DNA of 22,567 nucleotides from Nemertoderma westbladi (Eukaryota > Xenacoelomorpha > Nemertodermatida > Nemertodermatidae). A program made the position numbers and the translations under genes. Below the pieces are notes generated by a model that was not told where the DNA came from, made no database searches, and saw nothing but the letters and a program-made list of their open reading frames with translations. The stretch is taken from NCBI GenBank assembly GCA_032718475.1, contig JAUCBJ010006638.1, positions 1-22,567 of the forward strand. The letters run 5' to 3'. Shown in pieces: positions 9,171 through 18,616 of the stretch. Numbering within the stretch: position 1 is the first letter of the stretch; every line of letters starts with the position of its first letter.

Positions 9171-9925
9171 ATCCAACACTAGAAGCAGCATTTCTAATTA
9201 GCTGAGGAGCCGTTGGGTTCCATCTAGTGATTCTGAGAGTACTCCTAAGTCATCAGCAAAGTCTAGATCAGTTAGATACTTGGCAGGATTTCCTCGACTT
9301 CTGGAGCCAGTAGGTGTAGTTATCATCACCCCATCATCATTATGATGATCTAAGGACATGCGTAGAACATAGTCAACCACAATTATGAACAAGAATGGTG
9401 CAAGTGTGTCTCCCTGGAGGACGCCCCATAACACTTCAAATGGTTCTGTGTCACCGTCAACAGTAGACACAAATGTTGTCGAACCATCGTATACTGATCT
9501 GATTGCTGCAATAATTTCATCAGGAATCCCATATAATGAAAGTATGCTAAACATACGTGAACGAGAGACTGAATCAAAGGTCTTGAAGAAGTCAACAAAG
9601 ATAACAGATAGATGCCTGTCTTTCTTTTTTGATAACTCTTCAATTATCCTTCTAAGTGCCAAAATGGGCTCCATGGTCCCACGACCTTTACGGAACCCAT
9701 TCTGATTTCCACGGAGCAGTCTTTCAATGGGATCCCTGATGCGATTTAATAGAATTCTATTGTATAGCTTTGCAGCAATCGAGATCAATGAGATTCCCCG
9801 AAAAGAACCATGGAGTGTTAGGTTGCCCTTCTTGGGAACTGGCACCAACATATTTGTTTTCATTTCTTGTGGGACTCTTGTTGTTCGGTACATGTCTACT
9901 ATGATGGGATAGATGAGCTTTTGCT
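9171..9925 (-). pseudogene. RTE-like reverse transcriptase core, minus strand
   Basis: A 231-codon open frame (9893-9198), extendable upstream to about 9925, shows RT blocks in order: VPVPKKGNLTLHGSFRGISL, NQNGFRKGRGT, LSVIFVDFFKTFDSVSR (block A with catalytic Asp), LQGDTLAPFLF (block B), and LTDLDFADDLGVLSES (FADD catalytic block). Sequence similarity to the plus-strand copy at 12620 continues to about 9172. The core is intact but has no start, endonuclease or tail, so it is a fragment rather than a working gene. A Phe replaces the usual Arg or Lys in the FRKAFD-type motif (DFFKTFD). Confidence 0.9.
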
Positions 9926-9932
9926 ACTTTGC

Positions 9933-10262
9933 TATTTCTGCTACTTGGAATCATGGATCCGGAAGTCAGGTGAAGACCTTCGGATACGTAAGGGAAAGGC
10001 ACGGGCAGCGTTAAACAGTATGTCCAGGATTTGGAAGTCTCATAGAAAAAAACGGAACCTCAAGGTGCGATTATTCAGGGTGGCAGGAGTACCAGAACTG
10101 AGTACTCTTATATGTGAGTCCGTGCTAGGCTCTAAATAACTAATACCAAATCTATGGATGGCTCTTGGAGGTGTTCAATGGACTCCCCCATGCATAGTCG
10201 TGTGCTTTGGCGGCCTCATGGATTGAATAAACATGGTGGACAGCCCATAACTTTCTTTAGTA
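9933..10262 (+). pseudogene. RTE-like retrotransposon 3' fragment with internal deletion, plus strand
   Basis: The sequence from 9933 repeats 9011-9165 closely (FCYLESWIRKSGEDLRIRKG, NSMSRIWKSHRKK, LKVRLFR) and then continues with LSTLICESVLGS. After about 10140 it matches only parts of the copy at 13120-13370 (CTATGGATGGCTCTTGGAGG; CATGGTGGACAGCCCATAAC), so an internal segment has been lost. The minus-strand RT core immediately to the left makes the inverted-5', direct-3' arrangement typical of twin priming. Confidence 0.75.
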
Positions 10263-10283
10263 AAGGGTCTACGTAGTTCGGAA

Positions 10284-10345
10284 ATCCCCCAACTGACAAT
10301 ATCTCAACTGACAATACTGACAACTGCCAACTGACAATATTGTAG
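10284..10345. repeat. Short imperfect repeat of AACTGACAATA
   Basis: AACTGACAATAT, AACTGACAATAC and AACTGACAATATTG occur within 60 bases, separated by short related words. It is a small local duplication beside the zinc-finger relic. Confidence 0.6.
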
Positions 10346-10362
10346 GCCTACCCGGGGGTTCT

Positions 10363-10630
10363 TTGCTCATCTATTATCGTAATATATTGGTTTTATATTC
10401 GGCATATAAAGGGCATCTAAAGACACACATCCAATCAATTCATAAAGGAATCAAGTATAATTGCGTTTATTGTGACAATCAATTTAATGATAAAGGGAAT
10501 CTTAAAGAACACATGGAATTATTTTATAAAGATGTCAAATATAATTGCGTTCATTGTAATAATGTTTACTCCTTAAAATAAAAGCGACTCTACAGAAACA
10601 CATCAACTATGTTCATAAAGACACAAATTA
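10363..10630 (+). pseudogene. C2H2 zinc-finger array relic
   Basis: The translation gives the end of one finger (GHLKTHIQSIHKGIK), a second (YNCVYCDNQFNDKGNLKEHMELFYKDVK) and the start of a third (YNCVHCNNVYS). A stop and frame change at about 10578 follow, after which the third finger resumes in another frame (ATLQKHINYVHKD). The Cys pairs, the Phe/Leu spacing and the linker (H-K-x-x-K-Y) match tandem C2H2 proteins expanded in many invertebrates. The second finger has Tyr where the final zinc-binding His should be. Together with the frame break and no upstream start, this indicates a dead fragment, perhaps a retrocopy. DNA binding is the family role, not one shown here. Confidence 0.8.
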
Positions 10631-10639
10631 AGAGTGCTG

Positions 10640-11282
10640 ATTGCCGGATCTGACAACTTTCGACATCCAACACGATTTATCAACAGAAACTCCTACCCTT
10701 TTGTGTGTGGGCTGTTTTATCTTAACTAAAAGTCAGGACAGAACTGTGATTAGAAATACGATCTTATTCTATAGAAAATCCCGATCCCGATGGAAGAATA
10801 TCGGGATTTGCTATGTCTCAATTTATTTGCCGTGCAGCTTAAAATCAGTAAAATTGTATAAAATGTAAAATTTTTGTCCATAACAAAAACAAACATTTTG
10901 GTCAAAAACATAAATTAGGGAGGATTTTCATTGGATGATTGAAGGATGTGAGTCAAGAAATGTAAGAAAATTTCCGAAAATTTCCTATTTTATTAATTTA
11001 TTATATAATGTTTACTTTTAATAGTAAATATTTACAGAAATATCCTCTGTATTAATAAAATAAAATAATAATAATATGATTTGAACCAAAATTGTGATTA
11101 TGACATTGTGTTTTGTCAATTTCATTATTAACTAGATGTTTTATATTAATTTTTCGGAAATGAATACAATTTTCAATTTTAACTCTTTCACAATTTTATT
11201 ACCTTCTGCTATTTTGTCAGTTTATACACATTCTGAATCTAAAATGACATAGGAAAATAAACACTAGAAACAAATGGTTCCT
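10640..11282. other. AT-rich non-coding stretch
   Basis: No convincing gene; the short frame at 10641-10868 has no recognisable content. It holds an inverted repeat at 10776-10809 and TTTCCGAAAATTTCC-like words near 10970 that resemble words right of the minisatellite (about 12028). Confidence 0.45.
10776..10809. repeat. Perfect 10-bp inverted repeat AAATCCCGAT / ATCGGGATTT
   Basis: The arms lie at 10776-10785 and 10800-10809 with a 14-base loop. The left arm extends into AAAATCCCGATCCCGA, which recurs exactly near 12486 on the far side of the minisatellite. Confidence 0.75.
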
Positions 11283-11980
11283 GCTTAGTTGTGGTGAGAG
11301 GTAGAGCTTAGTTGTGGTGAGAGGTAGAGCTTAGTTGTGGTGAGAGGTAGAGCTTAGTTGTGGTGAGAGGTAGAACTTAGTTGTGGTGAGAGGTAGAGCT
11401 TAGTTGTGGTGAGAGGTAGAGCTTAGTTGTGGTGAGAGGTAGAGCTTAGTTGTGGTGAGAGGTAGAGCTTAGTTGTGGTGAGAGGTAGAGCTTAGTTGTG
11501 GTGAGAGGTAGAGCTTAGTTGTGGTGAGAGGTAGAGCTTAGTTGTGGTGAGAGGTAGAGCTTAGTTGTGGTGAGAGGTAGAGCTTAGTTGTGGTGAGAGG
11601 TAGAGCTTAGTTGTGGTGAGAGGTAGAGCTTAGTTGTGGTGAGAGGTAGAGCTTAGTTGTGGTGAGAGGTAGAGCTTTGTTGTGGTGAGAGGTAGAGCTT
11701 AGTTGTGGTGAGAGGTAGAGCTTAGTTGTGGTGAGAGGTAGAGCTTAGTTGTGGTGAGAGGTAGAGCTTTGTTGTGGTGAGAGGTAGAGCTTAGTTGTGG
11801 TGAGAGGTAGAGCTTAGTTGTGGTGAGAGGTAGAGCTTAGTTGTGGTGAGAGGTAGAGCTTAGTTGTGGTGAGAGGTAGAGCTTAGTTGTGGTGAGAGGT
11901 AGAGCTTAGTTGTGGTGAGAGGTAGAGCTTAGTTGTGGTGAGAGGTAGAGCTTAGTTGTGGTGATAGGTAGAGCTTAGTT
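11283..11980. repeat. 23-bp minisatellite, 30 full units plus a partial
   Basis: The unit is GCTTAGTTG + TGGTGAGAGGTAGA (23 bases). Thirty full units run from 11283 to 11972 with no length change, then a partial unit. Only about four point variants are seen: AACTTAG once near 11374, CTTTG instead of CTTAG twice (near 11675 and 11768), and GATAGG once at the last unit. Both strands carry stops in every frame, so it is non-coding. The low divergence implies recent expansion or homogenisation. Confidence 0.97.
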
Positions 11981-12619
11981 TGGCGTCTTTTCTCTTGCGG
12001 TCGGAAATACGAGTGAAGTAAACTTTTCCGGAAATTTCCTTGAAAATAACATTTTTCCACAACTCACAACTCCAATGAATGATGAAGGATAGATTGATTT
12101 ACATGATTTATTACTGATTTCTAAATCGAATTTCATTATTTAATCATATTAAACATATAAATGTACATGAATTTCTATATTATAAATGATAGAAACAAAC
12201 AGTTGTTGCTTTTTATTGAATATTATAAACATCTTTATGTGGCAACGATTCAGTCAGACTGCAGTAGATATATAAAAAATGTTGCAGAAATTATATTAAA
12301 AACTTAAGTGAAATTAAATACGTATGTGGGAATAAATTACGCCTGTGAACCACTTGAAAAAAGTCATTGGATATTTTTACTTATCTAGGTATTTTTAGTA
12401 CATGAGATTTCTCGAAAGTTTTTTTTACTCCTATCTATCTGTGAGGGAGGGCAAATAACTAGTTTTGGATGAGTTGGCCGTAATAAAATCCCGATCCCGA
12501 AAATTGTGGATCCCTATCCCGTTGCGTTGTAACACTACTTTATACATTAATTTAATGGCTGACCGAGTGCATTTTGAAGTGGAGTTGTTAGGTTTCTGCG
12601 CCTATTGGTTAATTATTCC
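11981..12619. other. AT-rich non-coding stretch
   Basis: No gene is visible. It contains the second copy of AAAATCCCGATCCCGA (near 12486). The right edge is where RTE-like similarity begins. Confidence 0.45.
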
Positions 12620-13461
12620 TAATTGTGGTTGACTATGTTCTATGCATGTCCTTATATCATCATAATGATGATGGGGTGATGGTAACTCCACCTACTGGCT
12701 CAAGAAGTCGAGGAAATCTTGCCAAGTACCTAACTGATCTAGACTTTGCTGATGACTTAGGAGTACTCTCAGAATCACTACAGGGAGCCCAACGGCTCCT
12801 CAGCTCATTAGAATAGGCTGCTTATAGTGTTGGTCTTTTTATTAACTCCAGAAAGACCAAAATTTTGACAGTTAACTTTGAAAGTCCTCAGCAAGTCTCT
12901 GATCGGATGAGCATAAGCTCAAAAGATGGTATGCTTGAGCATGTGGATGACTTCTGTTACCTGGGATCATGGATCCGGAAGTCAGGTGAGGACCTTCGAA
13001 TACCTAAGGGAAAGGCATGGGCAGCCTTGAATAGGCTTTCCAGGATTTGGAAGTCACAGAGAATTAATCGGAAACTTAAGGTCCTATTATTTAGAGCAGC
13101 AGTAGTTCCAGTACTCCTCTATGTGAGTCCATGCTGAGCTCTAACTGCTGAGGACACCAGATCTCTGGATGGCACATTCACAAGAATGCTACGCAGACAC
13201 TATATAACATTGGAGGTGTCTCATTGGTACCCCCAAGCTTGACACTAGAACAAAGTCGCCTCCGCTTTGCACATTGCTTTCGCCGTGAGGACCAGTCAGT
13301 GCATAATCTTGTGATTTGGCAGCCTCATGGAGTGATAAGCATGGTGGACAGCCCATGACTTTCTTGAGACGCATCTTAAAGAACACTGGCCTTGAAGATG
13401 CGGATGATCTAGCAAATGTTATGGGTGATAGGGAGTTGTGGCGGTGCAAGTTTGTCGACAA
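12620..13461 (+). pseudogene. RTE-like retrotransposon 3' fragment (RT end through C-terminus)
   Basis: Starting at VVDYVLCMSL, the translation runs through YLTDLDFADDLGVLSES (FADD catalytic block), then after a TAG stop VGLFINSRKTKILTVN, DDFCYLGSWIRKSGEDLRI, KAWAALNRLSRIWKSQ, LKVLLFRAAVVPVLLY, and in shifted frames RLRFAHCFRREDQSVHNL, KHGGQPMTFLRRILKNTG and ANVMGDRELWRC. The last parts match the conserved RTE C-terminus. It is 5'-truncated, with at least one internal stop and several frame changes, so inactive. It is close in sequence to the pieces at 8876-10262, so the same family. The 3' end is cut by a GC-rich inverted-repeat element. Confidence 0.88.
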
Positions 13462-14329
13462 GCCGGTGTTACAAGCGAAAATGCCCCCCAGCGCGGAATT
13501 CCCAGGGGGGCATATTCGCCTAGCGCCAAATGCCCCCCCGGGTCACATTGTCCTAGCGCCATATAGCCTCCTACCGCGCAGAATGCCCCCCCCCCCCCCC
13601 CCCCCCCCCCTTTAGATAGAGGTTGATTTTGAGAGTCAGGATCAGGGAAGGGAAACGGAAAGGCAGGTTAGCTAATTAGCAGAGCTGGTAGATGCTAGTG
13701 CTATCCACCGTAGGCCTATTCCGCATAATGTGGGGGAGGCACTAATCAGACACAGACTCAGTCAATGAGGCAGGGGAGGGGGGACTGGACGCAAATCTCA
13801 TCTTGGCGAATTAATATCCCGCCTCAATGTCAGAATGTTAATTTCTCAATTTAGTGAAAGGAGCAGGTTAAGTGGCATGTTATTCTAACCAAAACAATAA
13901 ACTAAACACAATAGAACAGGTCACAGTTTTTATTTTTGAGAGTAATCAGCTGTCATTTGCTATTCGTGTGACTTAGCCGCACGTCTGCACATCTGACTGC
14001 TGGACTGACTGAGACAACAGTCAGACAGGACGAGGATAGTGTACCGTTCACCGTTCAGTCTAACAGCAGCCAATCAGCTGTCAGCTCATGCAGTCATGAT
14101 TTAGTATCTTAATTCTGAAGGCAGACAGGACAGCAGATTGCAGGAATAGCGTGCGTTTGTGTGTGCAGTTGGGGTGGGGCATTTTGCGCGGAAGATTCGC
14201 CTAAGGCGAATCTGCCTGGGGGGTCATTTCGGGCTAGACGAGTATACCCGGGGGGGTGGGGGGGGGGGGGGGCATTAGGCGCTAGGCGAATGGATTCTAC
14301 ATGGGGGCAATTTCGACTGGGACACCGGC
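13462..14329. mobile_element. 868-bp GC-ended inverted-repeat element (MITE-like)
   Basis: The left end, GCCGGTGT...CGAAAATGCCCCC...ATTCGCCTAGCGCC..AATGCCCCCC, matches the reverse complement of the right end (GCCGGTGT...CGAAATTGCCCCC...ATTCGCCTAGCGCC..AATGCCCCCC). The imperfect termini are about 130 bases and have variable C tracts (25 C at 13586-13610; G-rich tract at 14250-14272). A 19-base palindrome GATTCGCCTAAGGCGAATC lies at 14194-14212. The interior is not coding and includes one copy of a dispersed repeat (13774-13960). It sits at the end of an RTE fragment. I could not define a target duplication. The small frames across it (13316-13615, 14109-14520) are chance reads of the GC-rich termini. 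Confidence 0.75.
13774..13960 (+). repeat. Dispersed repeat, copy A
   Basis: It begins GGAGGGGGGACTGGACGC and includes TTAATATCCCGCC, TTCTCAATTTAG, AAACACAATAGAA and TTTTTGAGAGTAAT words shared in order with copy B at 15401-15576. It lies inside the 868-bp inverted-repeat element, so it is probably part of that element's interior. Confidence 0.8.
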
Positions 14330-14797
14330 ACAGCATTTTTAAAAATGCAGCTGCACTGCAGCATGCCGATCCTAGTAGTAGTAGTAGGGGCGATATTCGC
14401 GTTCTCTGCACAGACACCATTATTCAACGTATAAACAATGTATCTGCGTCACCAGGCGCGTCGAGAGGCTCGTCCCGTCGCGTACCACACGTTTCACACT
14501 CCTCCTGTTACTCGTCCTAATTTCCTAATTGAAATAGATAAGGAACACAAGGCAGTATTGGTTACACCATGACACCCCCCTCCCCCCTATTTTTTCTAAA
14601 TATTTTGTGTTAGTGAAATTTATAAATGAAAATAGTGATTTCTAAATTTTGCAAACTTGTTTAGAAATATTTATAAAACTAACAAAAAGAAATTTACAAA
14701 AAGAAAGTACGACTTTTTGTCCGACGTTTTCATCCGCATTTTCGAGGAAAAATATGCACATTCTACTATTTCGAGGAAATGCGGATTAAAAAGAGGA
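13961..14797. other. Non-coding: right part of the 868-bp element and following AT-rich DNA
   Basis: Beyond the inverted terminus, a TAGTAGTAGTAG tract (about 14372-14386), a C-rich run near 14570-14588 and AT-rich sequence lead into the 24-bp minisatellite. No gene is supported. Confidence 0.4.
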
Positions 14798-15152
14798 CAA
14801 AAAAATAGATACATTGGTGTACAAAATAATAGATACATTGGTGTACAAAAAAATAGATACATTGGTGTACAAAAAAATAGATACATTGGTGTACAAAAAA
14901 ATAGATACATTGGTGTACAAAAAAATAGATACATTGGTGTACAAAAAAATAGATACATTGGTGTACAAAAAAATAGATACATTGGTGTACAAAAAAATAG
15001 ATACATTGGTGTACAAAAAAATAGATACATTGGTGTACAAAAAAATAGATACATTGGTGTACAAAAATAATAGATACATTGGTGTACAAACAAATAGATA
15101 CATTGGTGTACAAACAAATAGATACATTGATGTACAAAAAAAATAGATACAT
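14798..15152. repeat. 24-bp minisatellite, 14 units plus a partial
   Basis: The unit is a C, a run of A, then TAGATACATTGGTGTA. Units start at 14798 and every 24 bases to 15062. The unit at 15062 is 25 bases (an extra A), then 15087 and 15111 carry AAACAAAT variants, and a partial unit starts at 15135. Because 24 is a multiple of three, plus-strand frames read KNRYIGVQ or KKIDTLVY repeats and minus-strand frames read YLFFCTPM-type repeats. These open frames follow from period and composition and are not evidence of a gene. Confidence 0.97.
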
Positions 15153-15400
15153 ACAGTACCAGGTTTCGGTTTCGGTTTCACGTTTCGGTCAAAATTGTAT
15201 TGGAATTTGATTTACGAAGAATTTCCATTTTATGAAATTGATCATTATTTAGTGTTTTATACATTTATACGTATATCGTTATTTACAGCGCTTATTCGGT
15301 CTTATAACCTGTGGAGATACTAGTTGGTTTATTGTTTCGGTTAAATTCAGCCCTTCTGTAACTTGGGTTTTTAATGAAATCATCTTATTCTTCGAGACAT
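15153..15400. other. Non-coding spacer with TTTCGG microrepeat
   Basis: GGTTTCGGTTTCGGTTTCACGTTTCGG (given as 6-bp TTTCGG steps, about 15163-15189) borders the minisatellite; the rest is AT-rich with no gene. Confidence 0.45.
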
Positions 15401-15576
15401 GGGAGGAAACTGGACGCTAATCCCATCTTGGCCAATTAATATCCCGCCACAATGTTAAATTCTCAATTTAGGGAAAGTGGCACGGCAGTGGCACGTTATT
15501 TTAACCGAAAGAATAGACTAAACACAATAGAATAGGTTTACAGTTTTACTTTTGAGAGTAATTAACTGTTATTTGC
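15401..15576 (+). repeat. Dispersed repeat, copy B
   Basis: This is co-linear with copy A (13774-13960): GGAGG..ACTGGACGC, TTAATATCCCGCC, TTCTCAATTTAG, AAACACAATAGAA, TTTTGAGAGTAAT and CTGT.ATTTGC appear in the same order, with small indels. The GC-rich termini of the 868-bp element are not seen here, so it looks like an internal fragment of the same family. Confidence 0.8.
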
Positions 15577-16614
15577 GTCGAATTTCCCCTGGAGAGGGAT
15601 GAATTTTTATTGCGTCCAATTCTCCCCCCTATCTGTATTCTTCATATGAGGGTAAACTGCAAAGTGAATATAATATAAAATCTGGTGTACTTCACATGGG
15701 CGAAGGTGTTTAGTGTGTGAAAAACTTAATTTAATTTTAAACGTTAAGGGAAAGAAGCAGATTACAGCGTCGGTGATTTATAACCAAAGAAATAAACAAA
15801 ACTTTATTTGCGCTGAAGATCACTTTTGTTATTTGCGGCCAGTGTGCGTCACTATGGCACTAAGGCTGCAAGGTAATAAATCACTAAGAAACAATCGACT
15901 TCTGGAACAGTTCTTGAGTTTATTCTCCATTGCTTTGGATGGATGTTAGCCATTGTATAAGATTGTAAAAACCTTAGTCAATTATAGTTGCATTAAGGTT
16001 ATTAATTGCATTTAATTAAAAAAAATCGTTTTTAATTTGACCAATATTCGCAAATATTCTGATACTAGGAAAATAATAAAGCATTCAGTGCACCGATAAG
16101 TTGACATAATGTAATAAAATTACGTTATTGTGTGAGAAGGTCACAATTCCGCATTTAAGAAACTTGTCCAATTATGTCTAATCTAATTAAGAGTGTTTCA
16201 CTGACATTCCCATAATTTATAGTCTTATCAATTTGACAGATAACTCTAAGGCACTTATTATACTGTGAACACCCCATGATGTGGAATATTAATTAATTCC
16301 CAATAAATGGCTTTAGTTTACCAAAGCTGTATTAAATAGGGTAGTAGGCTTAATTACTTTAATGTTTCGCTGATATTTATTTCAGGATGTACAGTACGGT
16401 ACCATACGTTGAATAAAGTAGGCCATGCATTACTTTTCAAAATTCACATTCACCATTTAAATTCGCAATTGAGCAAATTATTTTGGTTTTCGAAATAAAA
16501 TTTAGATTTTCTAAATTTTTTCTAACCGTTTAGAAACATTTCACATTGAACAAAAATAACTGGAAGTTTGCTGATGGCTCGCAGTTCTGACTCGCCCCAC
16601 AATCTCCATTTCGG
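15577..16614. other. AT-rich non-coding stretch
   Basis: The 78-codon frame at 15713-15949 has no recognisable domain, and no upstream or downstream gene structure fits it. An inverted pair CTCCATTT/AAATGGAG at 16604-16624 sits where the next minisatellite begins. Confidence 0.45.
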
Positions 16615-16929
16615 CAAAATGGAGTGAGTGTTTTCAAAATGGAGTATGGGTGGTTTCAAAATGGAGTATGGGTGTTTTCAAAATGGAGTATGGGTGGTTT
16701 CAAAATGGAGTATGGGTGGTTTCAAAATGGAGTATGGGTGGTTTCAAAATGGAGTATGGTTGGTTTCAAAATGGAGTATGGGTGGTTTCAAAATGGAGTA
16801 TGGGTGGTTTCAAAATGGAGTATGGGTGGTTTCAAAATGGAGTATGGGTGGTTTAAAAATGGAGTATGGGTGGTTTCAAAATGGAGTATGGGTGGTTTCA
16901 AAATGGAGTATGGGTGGTTTCAAAATGGA
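16615..16929. repeat. 22-bp minisatellite, about 14 units
   Basis: The unit is CAAAATGGAGTATGG + GTGGTTT (22 bases). A 20-base variant unit starts at 16615, then thirteen 22-base units run from 16635 to 16920, followed by a partial. Variants are few (one GTTTT, one GGTTGG, one TTTAAAAAT). Since 22 is not a multiple of three, each plus-strand frame cycles through all phases and reads the same 22-residue peptide (containing FKMEYGWFQNGVWVVSKWSM). All three frames are open, which is a product of the unit and not evidence for a gene. Confidence 0.97.
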
Positions 16930-17495
16930 ACTAGCAACGGTATAAAGTAGATAAGGTGAGTAAACCAATACAATATTTGTCAATGTAGTACTGATGCGTA
17001 ATTAATTATTACACCAATTTGGCCTTAGGGTCAAGAAAATAAATTGTTTTACAATCAAGGCGTTAGACCCTTTTTAATATCAACATAACTCATTACGGAT
17101 ATACAGAGTAATGGCAGGATGGGCCCATCAAGTAATTCTTATTACAATTTTCAAAACAATTTGTCCGATTTATTGACCTACCTCAGTAGCCTACCTCATT
17201 ACCTTATCCTATCCAATCCCTACACCCTATCCTACGGCCCTACACCTACCCTATACATTTAGAAAAGGAAGCATCGGAGTATATATGAAAATACTTAATC
17301 CATAGTGATATGAGAGTATCCTTAATAGATTTTGGTGATGATCCGTAAATTCGTATTCTATTAGTTAGATTTAATTAAGTTATTTAATTTCCAGCTATAA
17401 TAGATTATTCATTTTGATAAATCTTCGAAAATTAATTAATTCTAAGATCATATAATTGCTTATATGATATTTTATATCTAATTTTAAGACATCTT
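16930..17495. other. AT-rich non-coding stretch
   Basis: No gene is seen. A pyrimidine-rich CCTA-type degenerate tract lies at about 17175-17258 (words CCTACC, CCTATCC, CCCTACACC). Confidence 0.45.
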
Positions 17496-17531
17496 TTCCA
17501 TACAACATATATATACCACATATGAAACATA
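17496..17531 (+). repeat. Direct repeat, left copy (36 bp)
   Basis: TTCCATACAACATATATATA followed by CCACATATGAAACATA is identical at 17496-17531 and 18581-18616. The two copies flank about 1.05 kb. Confidence 0.85.
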
Positions 17532-18580
17532 TGTTCAATTTTTTAATGGGATAAGAACTGCAATAGGCCTCCTGCCTACCTTACGCCTGGTATAGTGCAT
17601 GTATGTTATCTGTCTATGTCTGTACCCCTTACTGATACTTAGCAGCGCAGATGACAATGCACAACCACAACCTGACAAGTGAAAACCACCATACAGCCAA
17701 ACATATGTTTGTCTAATTATGTTAATACAGCACTGTACAATGCACATTCACAGCACAATGTGCATAGTGCAGGGCAGAAAGCAGGCAAATCACACACTGC
17801 ATCACTGAACAATTGAGTGGACTATGATAAGTGGTAGGCTTATGCAACGCATTATGCTGTTATGGGTAAAATATAAAATAATTTGCGATTCAATAGCTAA
17901 ACTGCAAGCGACACGACGTGGTTAAGAAGAAAGATTGCAGGATCAGACTATGAAATGCCTATCATTTTAAGAATGTGTCCCACCGCCAGCCCTCAAATGC
18001 AATAAACAAAACAAGTGGACGATCGACTATGGTTACTTCAATTTAGTGTCCATACAGCCTTCACAGATCATTTAAACCGTATAGCAGGCCTATGTATTGA
18101 TTATACATATGGTTAAATAGCCGGTACTTTGAAAATATAGTATAACAAAAAATATAGATTCAACGTATTATACTGCTGATTAAAACGATATTTGTTCTTA
18201 ATGCAAAAAGCTGAGTAGTGACATCAACAAATTCCGCATCCCCCCTCGCTATTATTTTCTGTACATGCATTACTGTAAGGCAGTACCATAAGGCAAACAT
18301 GTGTGCAACATATAAAATCCATGAACTGGATTACACAATTACGAATTGAATAGTTTATGGATTTAAATTTAACTAGCAGTCTTGGCTATGGCTATTTCAC
18401 ATATGCTCGACATATATTATTCACATGCGCATTCTCACACATTTATTTATGATAAATTCATATGTGCAACATATAAATACCATAAATGGCGATACACACA
18501 TTCTAAGTGTATGTATCACCGCATGCGTGACATGTATTATTCATACATGAGCATAAAAACCTAATTTCCAGACACACCTA
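17532..18580. other. AT-rich interval between direct repeats, with internal ACATATGT-type repeats
   Basis: No gene is supported; the short frames at 17535-17747 and 18382-18564 have no recognisable content. The part 18300-18560 has internal near-repeats: GTGCAACATATAAA at about 18303 and 18463, and ACATATATTATTCACATG against ACATGTATTATTCATACATG. It may be an unrecognised mobile element with the 36-bp repeats as its edges. Confidence 0.4.
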
Positions 18581-18616
18581 TTCCATACAACATATATATA
18601 CCACATATGAAACATA
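18581..18616 (+). repeat. Direct repeat, right copy (36 bp)
   Basis: Identical to 17496-17531 over 36 bases; after that, similarity continues weakly (GTTCA). Confidence 0.85.

Noticed and set aside
9383-10139. Alternative frames on both strands over the RTE pieces
   Set aside because: They are shadows of the RT core and the downstream fragments.
13189-13615. Frames reading through the RTE C-terminus into Pro-rich ends
   Set aside because: The Pro/His tail is translation of the C tract at 13586-13610; only the RTE part is real homology, and it is already broken.
14109-14520. Two 103-119 codon frames over the GC-rich inverted terminus
   Set aside because: Composition is driven by G/C tracts and there is no domain.
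11283-16929. Minisatellites considered as CRISPR arrays
   Set aside because: The units are contiguous without unique spacers, and the genome is eukaryotic.
17175-17258. CCTA-rich tract considered as interstitial telomere repeat
   Set aside because: The words are irregular (CCTACC, CCTATCC, CCCTACACC) with no tandem CCCTAA register.
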